Below are positions 22,455 through 31,380 of a DNA stretch of 36,764 bases, one piece after another. Below the pieces are notes generated by a model. The model had not been told where the DNA came from. It saw only the letters and a list, made by a program, of their open reading frames with translations, and did no database searches. Made by a program: the position numbers and the translations under genes. The DNA is from Pseudomonas arcuscaelestis (GTDB taxonomy: Bacteria > Pseudomonadota > Gammaproteobacteria > Pseudomonadales > Pseudomonadaceae), in NCBI RefSeq assembly GCF_016881005.1, contig NZ_JACOPV010000027.1, forward strand, positions 1-36,764. The letters run 5' to 3'. Numbering within the stretch: the stretch's first letter is position 1; each line of letters begins with the position of its first letter.

Positions 22455-23744
22455 TCACGCCTGCGCGAGGGAAGCTTCCAGGTGCTCTGCCAGAGCATCC
22501 CAGGCAATGTTTTGTTGTTCGCCCTGGCCACGCAGGGGTTTGAAACCTACCACTTGTTGCGCCAGTTCGTCGTCCCCCAGGATCAAGGCAAACAGAGCGT
22601 TGCTCTTGTCGGCCTTCTTGAACTGACTCTTGAAGCTGCCGGCACCGGCGTTTACCTGCAGACGCAGGCCGGGCAGGCGATCACGCAGACGCTCGCTCAA
22701 GGCCAGGCCGGCCAGCTCTGCCTGCTCACCGAAGGCGCACAGGTAGACGTCGACTTGACGATTGATCGATTCGGGAATTTGCTCCAGGGTTTCCAGCAGC
22801 AGGATAAGGCGCTCGATACCCATGGCGAAACCGACGCCTGGGGTTGGCTTGCCACCCATCTGCTCGACCAGGCCATCATAACGACCGCCGGCGCAGACAG
22901 TACCTTGGGAACCGAGCTTGTCGGTGACCCACTCAAATACGGTCTTGCTGTAATAGTCCAGGCCACGTACCAGCTTGGTATTGATCACGAACGGAATGCC
23001 GGCGGCATCCAGACGTGCTTTCAAACCTTCGAAATGCACCCGCGACTCTTCGTCCAGGTAGTCTTCAAGCTTCGGCGCGCCAACCAGGACTGCCTGGGTA
23101 TTGGCGTCCTTGCTGTCGAGGATACGCAGCGGGTTGGTCTTCAGGCGACGCTGGCTGTCTTCGTCCAGTTGCTCCAGACGCGCCGAGAGGAACTCGACCA
23201 GCGCATCACGGTAGCGGGCACGGGCTTCGCTGGTGCCCAGGCTGTTGAGCTCGAGCTTGACTGCATCGCGAATGCCCAGCAGGCCCCACAGGCGCCAGGT
23301 GAGCACGATCAACTCGGCATCGATGTCTGGACCGTCGAGGTTGAAGACCTCAACCCCGATCTGGTTGAACTGGCGATAGCGGCCTTTTTGCGGACGCTCG
23401 TGGCGGAACATCTGGCCGATGTACCAGAGCTTCTGTACTTGGCCACCACCGCTGATACCGTGTTCGAGCACCGCGCGTACGCAGGCTGCGGTGCCTTCCG
23501 GACGCAGGGTCAGCGAGTCACCGTTGCGGTCGGCGAATGTGTACATTTCTTTTTCGACGATGTCGGTGACTTCACCAATCGAGCGTTTGAACAGCTCGGT
23601 GAACTCAACGATCGGCGTGCGAATCTGACGATAACCGTAGGTGTCCAGCAGACCGGCGACAGAGCTTTCGAAATAGCGCCACAGCGGTGTCTGCTCGGGC
23701 AGGATGTCGTTCATGCCACGAATGGCTTGCAGCGATTTACTCAC
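22455..23744 (-). CDS. hisS: Histidyl-tRNA synthetase (429 aa)
   Basis: A class II aminoacyl-tRNA synthetase that charges tRNA-His. The N-terminal MSKSLQAIRGMNDILPEQTPLW is characteristic. The HisRS signatures LVRGLDYYSKTVFEW (histidine A motif) and GGRYDGLVEQMGG are present, and the class II motif 3 is GVGFAMGIERLILLLE. A C-terminal anticodon-binding domain follows (VDVYLCAFGEQAELAGLALSE). The start is GTG at 23744 with AAGGA upstream. It is 24 bases downstream of ispG and is followed 39 bases later by yfgM. Confidence 0.96.
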   Translation of the reverse strand: MSKSLQAIRGMNDILPEQTPLWRYFESSVAGLLDTYGYRQIRTPIVEFTELFKRSIGEVTDIVEKEMYTFADRNGDSLTLRPEGTAACVRAVLEHGISGGGQVQKLWYIGQMFRHERPQKGRYRQFNQIGVEVFNLDGPDIDAELIVLTWRLWGLLGIRDAVKLELNSLGTSEARARYRDALVEFLSARLEQLDEDSQRRLKTNPLRILDSKDANTQAVLVGAPKLEDYLDEESRVHFEGLKARLDAAGIPFVINTKLVRGLDYYSKTVFEWVTDKLGSQGTVCAGGRYDGLVEQMGGKPTPGVGFAMGIERLILLLETLEQIPESINRQVDVYLCAFGEQAELAGLALSERLRDRLPGLRLQVNAGAGSFKSQFKKADKSNALFALILGDDELAQQVVGFKPLRGQGEQQNIAWDALAEHLEASLAQA

Positions 23745-23768
23745 GGAAAATCCTTACGAATCTGGTGG

Positions 23769-24878
23769 TCAGCCACGCGCGATCAACATCGCGTCGGCTT
23801 CGGCTTTTTCGGCCGCTTTCTGGCGGATGAGTCGTTCGAGCTCATCGACCAGGTTGTCATTGGTCAGTTTCTGCGCTGGCTTGCCATCGATGTAGATCAG
23901 GTTCGGCGTACCACCGGTCAGCCCTACGTGGGCTTCCTTGGCTTCGCCCGGACCGTTGACCACACAGCCGATCACGGCCACGTCCATTGGTACCAAAAGG
24001 TCTTCCAGGCGTCCTTCCAGCTCGTTCATGGTTTTCACCACATCGAAGTTCTGCCGCGAGCAGCTCGGGCAGGCGATGAAGTTGATGCCACGCGAACGCA
24101 GGTGCAAGGACTTGAGGATGTCGTAACCGACCTTCACTTCCTCTACCGGGTCTGCCGCCAACGAAATGCGAATAGTATCGCCAATCCCTTCGGCAAGCAG
24201 CATACCGAGGCCAACAGCGGATTTCACCGTACCTGAACGCAGCCCGCCGGCTTCGGTGATACCCAGGTGCAGCGGCTGCACGATCTGCTTGGCCAGAAGA
24301 CGGTAGGCTTCAACCGCCATGAATACGTCGGAGGCCTTGACGCTGACCTTGAAGTCCTGGAAGTCCAGGCGGTCGAGGTGCTCGACATGGCGCATGGCCG
24401 ATTCGACCAGCGCTGCTGGGGTCGGCTCGCCGTATTTTTTTTGCAGGTCTTTTTCCAGGGAACCGGCGTTGACGCCGATGCGGATCGGAATACCGCGGTC
24501 ACGAGCAGCATCGACTACTGCACGTACACGGTCTTCGCGACCGATGTTGCCCGGGTTGATGCGCAGGCAGTCGACACCCAGCTCAGCCACACGCAGTGCG
24601 ATGCGGTAGTCAAAGTGGATATCAGCGACCAGTGGCACGCTGACCTGCTGCTTGATCCGGCCAAAGGCTTCTGCCGCATCCATGTCCGGTACCGAAATAC
24701 GGACGATATCAACGCCGGCGTCGACCAGGCGGTTGATCTGCCCCACGGTTGCAGCAACGTCATTGGTGTCGGTGTTGGTCATACTCTGGACGGCGATAGG
24801 GGCATCGCCGCCGACAGGTACATTACCCACCCAGATTTTGCGGGATTCGCGACGCTTGATCGGTGATTCGCCGTGCAT
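23769..24878 (-). CDS. ispG: 4-hydroxy-3-methylbut-2-enyl diphosphate synthase IspG (369 aa)
   Basis: An iron-sulfur enzyme of the MEP isoprenoid pathway that converts MEcPP to HMBPP. The N-terminal TIM barrel is followed by the 4Fe-4S domain, with ligands C270 and C273 (FIACPSCSRQNF), C305 (GCVVNGPGE) and probably E312. The length matches the E. coli-type two-domain form. It starts 3 bases after the rodZ stop, so the two are cotranscribed. Its cluster links it to the ISC operon further upstream. Confidence 0.96.
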   Translation of the reverse strand: MHGESPIKRRESRKIWVGNVPVGGDAPIAVQSMTNTDTNDVAATVGQINRLVDAGVDIVRISVPDMDAAEAFGRIKQQVSVPLVADIHFDYRIALRVAELGVDCLRINPGNIGREDRVRAVVDAARDRGIPIRIGVNAGSLEKDLQKKYGEPTPAALVESAMRHVEHLDRLDFQDFKVSVKASDVFMAVEAYRLLAKQIVQPLHLGITEAGGLRSGTVKSAVGLGMLLAEGIGDTIRISLAADPVEEVKVGYDILKSLHLRSRGINFIACPSCSRQNFDVVKTMNELEGRLEDLLVPMDVAVIGCVVNGPGEAKEAHVGLTGGTPNLIYIDGKPAQKLTNDNLVDELERLIRQKAAEKAEADAMLIARG

Positions 24879-24881
24879 GAC

Positions 24882-25928
24882 TTATTGTCCCAACTTCAGG
24901 CGAGCAGTCTCGCCACTGGTGAACGGCGCAACGTCGACAGGCTGACCGTTGTAGCTGACCTGAACGCCTCGGGCAAAGCCCAGGCGTACCGCAAACGGCG
25001 GCTTGCCGGTCAGGTCCAGGCTGTCGCCCTTGCGCTTGATGGCGCTGAACAGCACCTTGCCATTGCCGTCGGTGACCGAAGTCCAGCAATCGGCGTTGAA
25101 TTGCATGTGCAACTTGCCACTACCGGCAACAGGTGCGGTGGTGGTCTCAGGTGCAGGTGTAACTGCAGGAGCAGTCGCAGTTGCCGCTACAACCGGAGCA
25201 ACCGGAGCAACAGCCGCAGGTGCGGGCGCTGGAACTGTAGCTACCGGCGTGCTTGGTGACACGGCGCTATTGACCGGCGGCACGACAGGGGCAACCGGAG
25301 TGCTTGGACTCGCTGGCGAGGCCGGGCCGGAGTCGGCCAACTCGGTGGCCGCCGGCGTCTGTTCCAGATTCAGTGGTGTACTTTGCGGTTGCTGAGCAGC
25401 GTCGACGGCCTGGTCTTCAGGCTCGTCCAGCGGATGGATCTGCGTGGTGCCATCAGCGCTTTCGACCTCGACGTGTTCAAGCGCCATATTAACCAGGTCT
25501 TTGCTGCGCTGGCTGCTTTGGTCTTGCCACCAGAAAAAGCCACCGCCGATCACCACCACCAGCAATAGCAGACTGACGACGCGCAAGATATTGTGTGACA
25601 GGCGCACCGGTTCTTCGATACGCCCAAGGGCGTGAACGTCGCTGCCCTGGGCGTGCGTCCCGGTGCACTGGTCGAACGCCTGCACCAAAACGGCCTGGTC
25701 CATGCCCAGCAACTTTGCATAGGCACGGATATAACCGCGGGCAAAAGTGTGCCCGGGTAGCTTGTCGAAGGCCCCGGATTCAAGGTTGTTCAATGAACTC
25801 ACGGTCAGGTTCAGCTTCTGGGCCACTTCGGCCTGCGACCAACCCCTGCTTTCACGGGCCTGACGCAAAGTCTCACCTGGGTTCTCGCGAGTCGCTGCTG
25901 CTACTTCGGGATGCGCCGCTTTCATCAT
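24882..25928 (-). CDS. rodZ: Cell-shape protein RodZ (348 aa)
   Basis: A bitopic inner-membrane protein that couples MreB to the elongation machinery. The N-terminal helix-turn-helix domain covers about residues 18-85 (LRQARESRGWSQAEVAQKLN, LPGHTFARGYIRAYAKLLGMD). One membrane helix lies near 114-133 (LRVVSLLLLVVVIGGGFFWW). A long Pro/Ala/Thr/Val-rich linker covers about 180-268, and the C-terminal periplasmic beta domain 270-348 (LHMQFNADCWTSVTDGNGKV). The linker DNA carries short direct repeats around 25140-25310 (GCAACCGGAG type), so its length probably varies between strains. Its start overlaps the pilF/pilW stop by 4 bases. Confidence 0.92.
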   Translation of the reverse strand: MMKAAHPEVAAATRENPGETLRQARESRGWSQAEVAQKLNLTVSSLNNLESGAFDKLPGHTFARGYIRAYAKLLGMDQAVLVQAFDQCTGTHAQGSDVHALGRIEEPVRLSHNILRVVSLLLLVVVIGGGFFWWQDQSSQRSKDLVNMALEHVEVESADGTTQIHPLDEPEDQAVDAAQQPQSTPLNLEQTPAATELADSGPASPASPSTPVAPVVPPVNSAVSPSTPVATVPAPAPAAVAPVAPVVAATATAPAVTPAPETTTAPVAGSGKLHMQFNADCWTSVTDGNGKVLFSAIKRKGDSLDLTGKPPFAVRLGFARGVQVSYNGQPVDVAPFTSGETARLKLGQ

Positions 25929-26683
25929 TGCTCCGACAGGTATTGCTGATATTCCGGCGTACCGGGATAAAGTCGTTGTAATTGCAGGCCCAGATCGGCG
26001 GCCTTGTTCCGTTCTTCGAAGACATTGGCCAGGCGACTGCCCAGCAGCAAGCTACGGGCACCGTGGTCGCTCAGCTGGCTGAAACGATCGTAGTAGTCAC
26101 GGGCCGGCACATAATGCCTGTCTTCGTAAGACAACTCAGCCATTTCCAGCAACGCGCGTGGCTGCTTCTGGTTGAGTCGCAATGCTTTTACCAGGTATTC
26201 CTGCGCCTGGTCGCGCTGGCCAAGCCGCAGAGCGGTCAAGCCGAGGCTTTCAAATACTCGTGAACGCTCAGGATACAGGGTATCGGCCGCCGCTTGGGCA
26301 AACATCTTCTGCGCCTGGGCGTATTGCCCCTGGGCATACAGAAAACTGCCGTAGTTGTTTTGAATCCGCGCGTCGCCTGGGGTGCTGGCCAGAGCCTTCA
26401 GATAATGCGTGTCGGCCAACCCCGGTTCGTCCTGCGCCTGATAGACCAAAGCCAGGGCCGCATGTGCTGCGGCATCCTGGCTATTGAGATCAAGCGCTTT
26501 TTTCAATGGCCCCATGGCCTGCTCGGTCAAACCTTGTTGCAAATAACCCAACCCCAACTGCACGTAAGCCTTGCCAGCCTGCGCCCGCCCTTCGCGGCTC
26601 GCCAGCGCGTCCGTACTCCCGCCGGACACGCAACCTGCAAGCAGGGCGAGCGACAGGATCGACAGCGCGACGCGCAAAGTCAT
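25925..26683 (-). CDS. pilF: Type IV pilus pilotin lipoprotein PilF/PilW (252 aa)
   Basis: An outer-membrane lipoprotein that helps the secretin PilQ localise and assemble in type IV pilus biogenesis. The signal peptide MTLRVALSILSLALLAGC has a lipobox with C18. TPR repeats fill the rest, for example AYVQLGLGYLQQGLTEQAMG, AAHAALALVYQAQDEPGLAD and IQNNYGSFLYAQGQYAQAQK. P. aeruginosa calls it PilF, other species PilW. It overlaps rodZ by ATGA and lies 13 bases after rlmN. No pilQ is in the window. Confidence 0.9.
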   Translation of the reverse strand: MTLRVALSILSLALLAGCVSGGSTDALASREGRAQAGKAYVQLGLGYLQQGLTEQAMGPLKKALDLNSQDAAAHAALALVYQAQDEPGLADTHYLKALASTPGDARIQNNYGSFLYAQGQYAQAQKMFAQAAADTLYPERSRVFESLGLTALRLGQRDQAQEYLVKALRLNQKQPRALLEMAELSYEDRHYVPARDYYDRFSQLSDHGARSLLLGSRLANVFEERNKAADLGLQLQRLYPGTPEYQQYLSEQ

Positions 26684-26696
26684 GGAGTTCCTCTCT

Positions 26697-27842
26697 TCAG
26701 TTCCGAGCAGCGCTATCTTGCATATCGCCGTCAGCGTTCAACTGACGCACGGCGATATAACGCTCGCTACGGCGGGTGCGGTCCATCACCTGACCGACCA
26801 ATTGACCGCATGCAGCATCGATATCTTCACCACGGGTGGTGCGCACGGTTACGTTGTAGCCGGCGTGATGCAGGTGATCCTGGAAGCGACGAATGGCATT
26901 GTTACTCGGCCGCTCGTACCCGGAATGCGGAAACGGGTTGAACGGAATCAGGTTGATTTTGCATGGAACATTCTTGAGCAACTCGGCCATTTCCACGGCG
27001 TGTTCGAGCTTGTCGTTGACGTCCTTGAGCAGCGTGTACTCAATGGTCAGCACGCGCTTTTCGCCCAACTGCGACATGTAGTTCATGCACGCCTCGAGCA
27101 GGACCTTGAGCGGGTACTTCTTGTTGATCGGCACCAGTTCGTTGCGCAGCGCGTCGTTTGGCGCGTGCAGCGACAGAGCCAGGGAGACGTCGATGTGCTT
27201 GGCCAGTTCTTCGATCATCGGAACCACGCCGGAGGTGGACAGCGTCACCCGGCGCTTGGAAATGCCATAGCCGAGGTCGTCCATCATCAGGTGCATGGCA
27301 GCGACGACGTTATCGAAGTTGAGCAGCGGCTCACCCATGCCCATCATCACCACGTTGGTGATGGCGCGGTCGATGGTAGCTGGAATACTGCCGAACGACT
27401 TGTTGGCAATCCACACCTGACCGATGACTTCGGCGGCGGTGAGGTTGCTATTGAATCCTTGCTTGCCGGTGGAGCAGAAGCTGCAGTCCAGGGCACAACC
27501 GGCCTGAGACGAGACACACAGCGTGCCACGTTTACCCTGGGGAATGTACACGGTCTCGACACAGCTGCCGGACGCCACACGCACCACCCATTTACGGGTG
27601 CCGTCGCTGGAGATGTCCTCGCTGACCACTTCCGGACCGCGAATCTCGGCAACAGCCTTGAGCTTTTCGCGCAGGGCCTTGCCGACATTCGTCATGGCGT
27701 CGAAATCATCGACACCAAAGTGGTGAATCCATTTCATTACCTGACCGGCACGGAAACGCTTCTCCCCGATAGAGTCGAAGAATTTTTCCATTTCCGGTTG
27801 GGTAAGCCCCAACAGGTTAGTTTTACCAGTCGATGTCGTCAT
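26697..27842 (-). CDS. rlmN: Dual-specificity RNA methyltransferase RlmN (381 aa)
   Basis: A radical SAM enzyme that methylates C2 of A2503 in 23S rRNA and of A37 in certain tRNAs. The 4Fe-4S/SAM motif is C116-x3-C120-x2-C123 (GCALDCSFCSTG). The catalytic cysteine pair is C116-independent: C345 in DIDAACGQL accepts the methyl group. GMGEPLLNFDNV and SLHAPND are further family signatures. The length is typical. It lies downstream of ndk with a 28-base gap and before pilF, an order conserved in Pseudomonas. Confidence 0.95.
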   Translation of the reverse strand: MTTSTGKTNLLGLTQPEMEKFFDSIGEKRFRAGQVMKWIHHFGVDDFDAMTNVGKALREKLKAVAEIRGPEVVSEDISSDGTRKWVVRVASGSCVETVYIPQGKRGTLCVSSQAGCALDCSFCSTGKQGFNSNLTAAEVIGQVWIANKSFGSIPATIDRAITNVVMMGMGEPLLNFDNVVAAMHLMMDDLGYGISKRRVTLSTSGVVPMIEELAKHIDVSLALSLHAPNDALRNELVPINKKYPLKVLLEACMNYMSQLGEKRVLTIEYTLLKDVNDKLEHAVEMAELLKNVPCKINLIPFNPFPHSGYERPSNNAIRRFQDHLHHAGYNVTVRTTRGEDIDAACGQLVGQVMDRTRRSERYIAVRQLNADGDMQDSAARN

Positions 27843-27870
27843 GGATTCACCCTCACCCGTAAGCTTTCGC

Positions 27871-28296
27871 TTAGCGAGTGGTTACCTCGGTAGCTGCGAA
27901 GAAGTAAGCGATTTCGCGAGCAGCAGCGGCTTCGGAGTCCGAACCGTGAACGGCGTTGGCGTCGATGGACTCGGCGAAGTCAGCACGGATGGTGCCGGCA
28001 GCAGCTTCTTTAGGGTTGGTAGCGCCCATCAGCTCACGGTTCAGAGCGATAGCGTTTTCGCCTTCCAGAACCTGAACAACAACTGGACCGGAGATCATGA
28101 AAGCAACCAGGTCACCGAAGAAACCGCGCTCTTTGTGCTCGGCGTAGAAGCCTTCTGCTTCGGCTTTGGACAGTTGCTTCAGTTTCGAGGCAACGATTTT
28201 CAGGCCGGCTTCTTCGAAGCGAGTGGTGATCTTGCCGATCACGTTCTTGGCAACGGCGTCAGGCTTGATGATGGAGAAAGTACGTTGAACAGCCAT
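27871..28296 (-). CDS. ndk: Nucleoside diphosphate kinase (141 aa)
   Basis: This enzyme transfers the gamma phosphate between nucleoside triphosphates and diphosphates, balancing NTP and dNTP pools. The active-site histidine is H117 in NAVHGSDS, and the N-terminal AVQRTFSIIKPDAV is characteristic. Its length of 141-143 aa is standard. It is downstream of iscX, with a terminator between them, so it probably has its own promoter in the gap at 28297-28387. Confidence 0.97.
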   Translation of the reverse strand: MAVQRTFSIIKPDAVAKNVIGKITTRFEEAGLKIVASKLKQLSKAEAEGFYAEHKERGFFGDLVAFMISGPVVVQVLEGENAIALNRELMGATNPKEAAAGTIRADFAESIDANAVHGSDSEAAAAREIAYFFAATEVTTR

Positions 28297-28326
28297 GGTG
28301 AAACTCCAGAAACGTTGAGTGATGCG

Positions 28327-28357
28327 AAAAATTAAACCCGCGAATTATACGCGGGTT
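28327..28357 (-). terminator. Terminator of the isc operon
   Basis: On the minus strand AACCCGCG and CGCGGGTT pair around the loop TATAATT and are followed by TAATTTTT. The loop spells TATAAT, so the element might double as the -10 of the ndk promoter. Confidence 0.75.
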
Positions 28358-28387
28358 CTGGGGGATTGCCTAACCTGCCGAGTGCGC

Positions 28388-28588
28388 TCAGTCGGCTTCG
28401 TCGATCCAGGCCGCCTGGATGGCTTCGAGAACCTTCTCGCCACCCCGGCTAGGATCGTCATTGAATTCCGGCAATGCCAGCACCCACTGGTGCAGATCGA
28501 CGAAGTTCACATAACGAGGATCGACTTCCGGCTTGCTTTCGGCAAGCTGGATTGCAATTTCAAGTACATCAACCCATTTCAGGCTCAT
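28388..28588 (-). CDS. iscX: Fe-S assembly protein IscX (66 aa)
   Basis: A small acidic protein that binds IscS and iron and tunes cluster assembly. It has the standard length and the typical sequence MSLKWVDVLEIAIQLAESKP, DPRYVNFVDLHQWVLALPEF and the acidic ending AAWIDEAD. It is the last gene of the isc operon, 12 bases after fdx, and is followed by the operon terminator. Confidence 0.95.
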   Translation of the reverse strand: MSLKWVDVLEIAIQLAESKPEVDPRYVNFVDLHQWVLALPEFNDDPSRGGEKVLEAIQAAWIDEAD

Positions 28589-28600
28589 GTCAGCTCCAGA

Positions 28601-28942
28601 TCAATGCGGCGCTTCAGCAGCGTGGTTGAGGGAGTACTTGGGAATCTCGACGGTCACGTCTTCGGTGCCGACCTTGGCCTGACACGTCAGGCGCGACGTC
28701 GGCTCCAGGCCCCAAGCGCGGTCCAGATAGTCCTCTTCCAACTCGTCGGCTTCATTGAGCGAATTGAAACCTTCGCGAATGACGCAGTGACAGGTGGTGC
28801 AGGCGCAGACGCCGCCGCAGGCGCTTTCGATCTCGATGTGGTTGTCATGTGCCACTTCAAGAATGGACTTGCCCGTCTCGGCCTCTACGACCATGCCATC
28901 CGGGCAGAACTTCTCATGGGGCAGAAAAATCACCTGCGGCAT
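28601..28942 (-). CDS. fdx: ISC-type [2Fe-2S] ferredoxin (113 aa)
   Basis: An adrenodoxin-type ferredoxin that supplies electrons to cluster assembly on IscU. Its cluster ligands are C42, C48 and C51 (ACGGVCACTTCHC) and C87 (RLTCQA), the same spacing as E. coli Fdx. It lies 3 bases after hscA in the isc operon. Confidence 0.96.
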   Translation of the reverse strand: MPQVIFLPHEKFCPDGMVVEAETGKSILEVAHDNHIEIESACGGVCACTTCHCVIREGFNSLNEADELEEDYLDRAWGLEPTSRLTCQAKVGTEDVTVEIPKYSLNHAAEAPH

Positions 28943-28945
28943 CTG

Positions 28946-30808
28946 TTATTCCTCGATCTCATTCAGGTTGCGCCCGGCCAACGCGGCTTTTACCGTCGAA
29001 TCAAGGCGACGGGCGGCAAAGGCATCGGTCACCTGCGACAGACGTTTGGTCTGTTGCTCGATGGCAGCGCCATCGGTGCCGTTGATCAAATCACGCAAGT
29101 CTTGCATCTGTTGTTCGATAGCCAGACGCTCTTCGGCGTCAAGCAAGCGCTCACCGTCTGCATCCAGGGCACCCTGGACCGCTTCGAGCAGGCGCTCGGC
29201 ATCAACCTGGTGCTCGCGCAGCTGGCGGGCAACTTTGTCGAAACCGGCATGCTCGAAGGAATCCTTGAGCATCCGGGCGATTTCGCCGTCGGTCAGGCCA
29301 TAGGACGGCTTGACCTGAATGCTCGACTCCACACCCGAACCCAGTTCACGCGCGGAAACGCTGAGCAGGCCATCGGCGTCAACCTGGAACGTCACGCGAA
29401 TTTTTGCAGCACCCGCCACCATGGCCGGAATACCACGCAATTCGAAGCGCGCCAGGGAACGGCAGTCGCTGATCAGTTCACGCTCGCCTTGCAGCACGTG
29501 AATCATCATGGCCGACTGACCATCCTTGTAGGTGGTGAACTCCTGGGCACGGGCAACTGGAATGGTGGTGTTGCGCGGAATCACCTTCTCCATCAGTCCG
29601 CCCATGGTTTCCAGCCCCAGGGACAGCGGAATTACGTCAAGCAAAAGCAGCTCGCCGCCATCGCGACGGTTGCCGGCCAAGGTATCAGCCTGGATTGCAG
29701 CACCGATGGCCACAACCTGATCCGGGTCGATCTCGGTCAGCGGAGTACGACCAAACAGCGTACCTACGGCCTCGCGCACACGTGGAACGCGGGTCGAACC
29801 ACCCACCATGACCACGGCGCCCACTTCTTCGAGCTCGACACCGCTGTCGCGCACCGCGCGACGGCAGGCCTTGAGGCTACGGGCGATCATCGGCTCGATG
29901 AGGGCATCGAAGGCACTGCGGGTCAGTTCGGCCTGCCAGCTGCCATAGGCGACAGGAACCGAATCGGCAGTGGTAAGGGCTTCCTTGGCGGCACAAGCGG
30001 TTTGCAACAGTTCGCGCTGAGCGCCTGGATCGAGATTCGAAGAAAGGCCGGCCTGCTCGACAATCCAATTGGCAATTGCGTAATCGAAGTCGTCACCACC
30101 CAGGGCGGTATCACCACCCGTAGCCAATACCTCGAACACGCCGCCCGTCAGGCGCAGGATCGAAATATCGAAGGTGCCGCCACCCAGATCATAGATGGCC
30201 ACCACGCCTTCGGCGTTCTGGTCCAGACCGTACGCCACAGCTGCCGCGGTCGGCTCATTGAGCAGGCGCAACACATTCAGCCCGGCCAGACGCGCGGCAT
30301 CCTTGGTGGCCTGACGCTGAGCGTCGTCGAAATAGGCGGGTACAGTGATGACCGCACCCACCAGTTCGCCACCAAGAGTCTCTTCGGCCCGCTGACGCAG
30401 CGCTTTGAGGATATCCGCCGAGACTTCCACCGGGCTTTTCGGGCCCTGGATAGTGTCGATGAACGGCATGTGCGACTCACCGCCCACAAACCGATACGGA
30501 AGCTGCTCACCCAGCTGTTTCACGTCCGCCAGGCCACGGCCCATCAGACGCTTGACCGACAGGACAGTGTTAAGCGGGTCGCGAGCAGCAGCGTCGCGCG
30601 CCACCTGGCCGACATCGATATGGTCGGCGTGATAACGCACCGCCGAAGGCAGGATGACCTGGCCTTGGGCGTCGGGCAGGGGCTCGCTACGGCCGCTGCG
30701 CAGGGCGGCAACCAGGGAGTTGGTGGTACCAAGGTCAATGCCCACCGCCAGGCGGCGCTGGTGCGGTTGAGGGCTCTGACCGGGTTCGGCGATCTGCAGT
30801 AGGGCCAT
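28946..30808 (-). CDS. hscA: Hsp70-type chaperone HscA (620 aa)
   Basis: A specialised Hsp70 ATPase that, with HscB, releases the iron-sulfur cluster from IscU to acceptor proteins. The nucleotide-binding domain has GIDLGTTNSLVAAL near residue 24, IYDLGGGTFDIS and VVMVGGSTRVPRVR. The substrate-binding domain begins about residue 390 (DVIPLSLGLETMGG). The recognised partner motif LPPVK is present in IscU at residues 99-103. It is 42 bases downstream of hscB. Confidence 0.96.
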   Translation of the reverse strand: MALLQIAEPGQSPQPHQRRLAVGIDLGTTNSLVAALRSGRSEPLPDAQGQVILPSAVRYHADHIDVGQVARDAAARDPLNTVLSVKRLMGRGLADVKQLGEQLPYRFVGGESHMPFIDTIQGPKSPVEVSADILKALRQRAEETLGGELVGAVITVPAYFDDAQRQATKDAARLAGLNVLRLLNEPTAAAVAYGLDQNAEGVVAIYDLGGGTFDISILRLTGGVFEVLATGGDTALGGDDFDYAIANWIVEQAGLSSNLDPGAQRELLQTACAAKEALTTADSVPVAYGSWQAELTRSAFDALIEPMIARSLKACRRAVRDSGVELEEVGAVVMVGGSTRVPRVREAVGTLFGRTPLTEIDPDQVVAIGAAIQADTLAGNRRDGGELLLLDVIPLSLGLETMGGLMEKVIPRNTTIPVARAQEFTTYKDGQSAMMIHVLQGERELISDCRSLARFELRGIPAMVAGAAKIRVTFQVDADGLLSVSARELGSGVESSIQVKPSYGLTDGEIARMLKDSFEHAGFDKVARQLREHQVDAERLLEAVQGALDADGERLLDAEERLAIEQQMQDLRDLINGTDGAAIEQQTKRLSQVTDAFAARRLDSTVKAALAGRNLNEIEE

Positions 30809-30850
30809 GCTTATCTGAATACCAGGGGCGCCGCCAAAGGCAGCGCCGGG

Positions 30851-31372
30851 TTAATCGTCGAGGCGCTCTTCCAGCTGGCGCACTTCATAGGCGAGCTTTT
30901 CCAGAAACTGCATGCGGCGCATCAGGCGCTCGGCCTGTTCGCGCTGCGCAGGATCATTCCAGCAGGCGGCGAAGTCCTCGTTGAGCGCTTCCTGGGCGAC
31001 TTTCAAGCGGCGCTTGAAAGCAGCGACGCCATCAAGGTCGGCACTGTCTTGAAGATCTTCGAGCTCTTCACGCAATTGCATCTGCTGAAACAGAAACTCG
31101 GGATCATGGACAGTGACTTCCTGCGGCACTTCGGCGCCGCTGATAGCCAACAGGTAGCGGGCACGCCGGGGCGCGCTCTTTAGCGTCTGGTAAGCCTCGT
31201 TCAGCGCAGCCGAACGCTCCAGCGCAACGCGCTGTTCACGTTCGGAGGCATCGGCGAAGCGATCCGGATGAACCTCGCGGGCCAGTTCGCGATAACGAAC
31301 GGCCAACTTGTCGAGGTCCAGGCGGAAGCCAGGTTGCAGGTCAAACAGGGCGAAATGACAAGGAGTACCCAC
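30851..31372 (-). CDS. hscB: J-domain co-chaperone HscB (173 aa)
   Basis: A J-protein that brings IscU to HscA and stimulates its ATPase. The J-domain HPD is at residues 35-37 (REVHPDRFADASE). The C-terminal three-helix bundle that binds IscU follows (FLFQQMQLREELEDLQ). I chose the GTG at 31372 (GTPCHFALFDLQPGF), which gives 173 aa against 171 in E. coli. A longer in-frame start at 31411 would overlap iscA and add an unrelated basic stretch. It starts 8 bases after the iscA stop. Confidence 0.93.
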   Translation of the reverse strand: MGTPCHFALFDLQPGFRLDLDKLAVRYRELAREVHPDRFADASEREQRVALERSAALNEAYQTLKSAPRRARYLLAISGAEVPQEVTVHDPEFLFQQMQLREELEDLQDSADLDGVAAFKRRLKVAQEALNEDFAACWNDPAQREQAERLMRRMQFLEKLAYEVRQLEERLDD

Positions 31373-31380
31373 GCGCAGCC

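Noticed and set aside
22482..24236. Long plus-strand frame opposite hisS and ispG
   Set aside because: It crosses two real minus-strand genes and their gap; shadow of GC-rich coding.
28319..30802. 827-aa plus-strand frame opposite iscX, fdx and hscA
   Set aside because: It spans three well-recognised minus-strand genes and has no recognisable domain.
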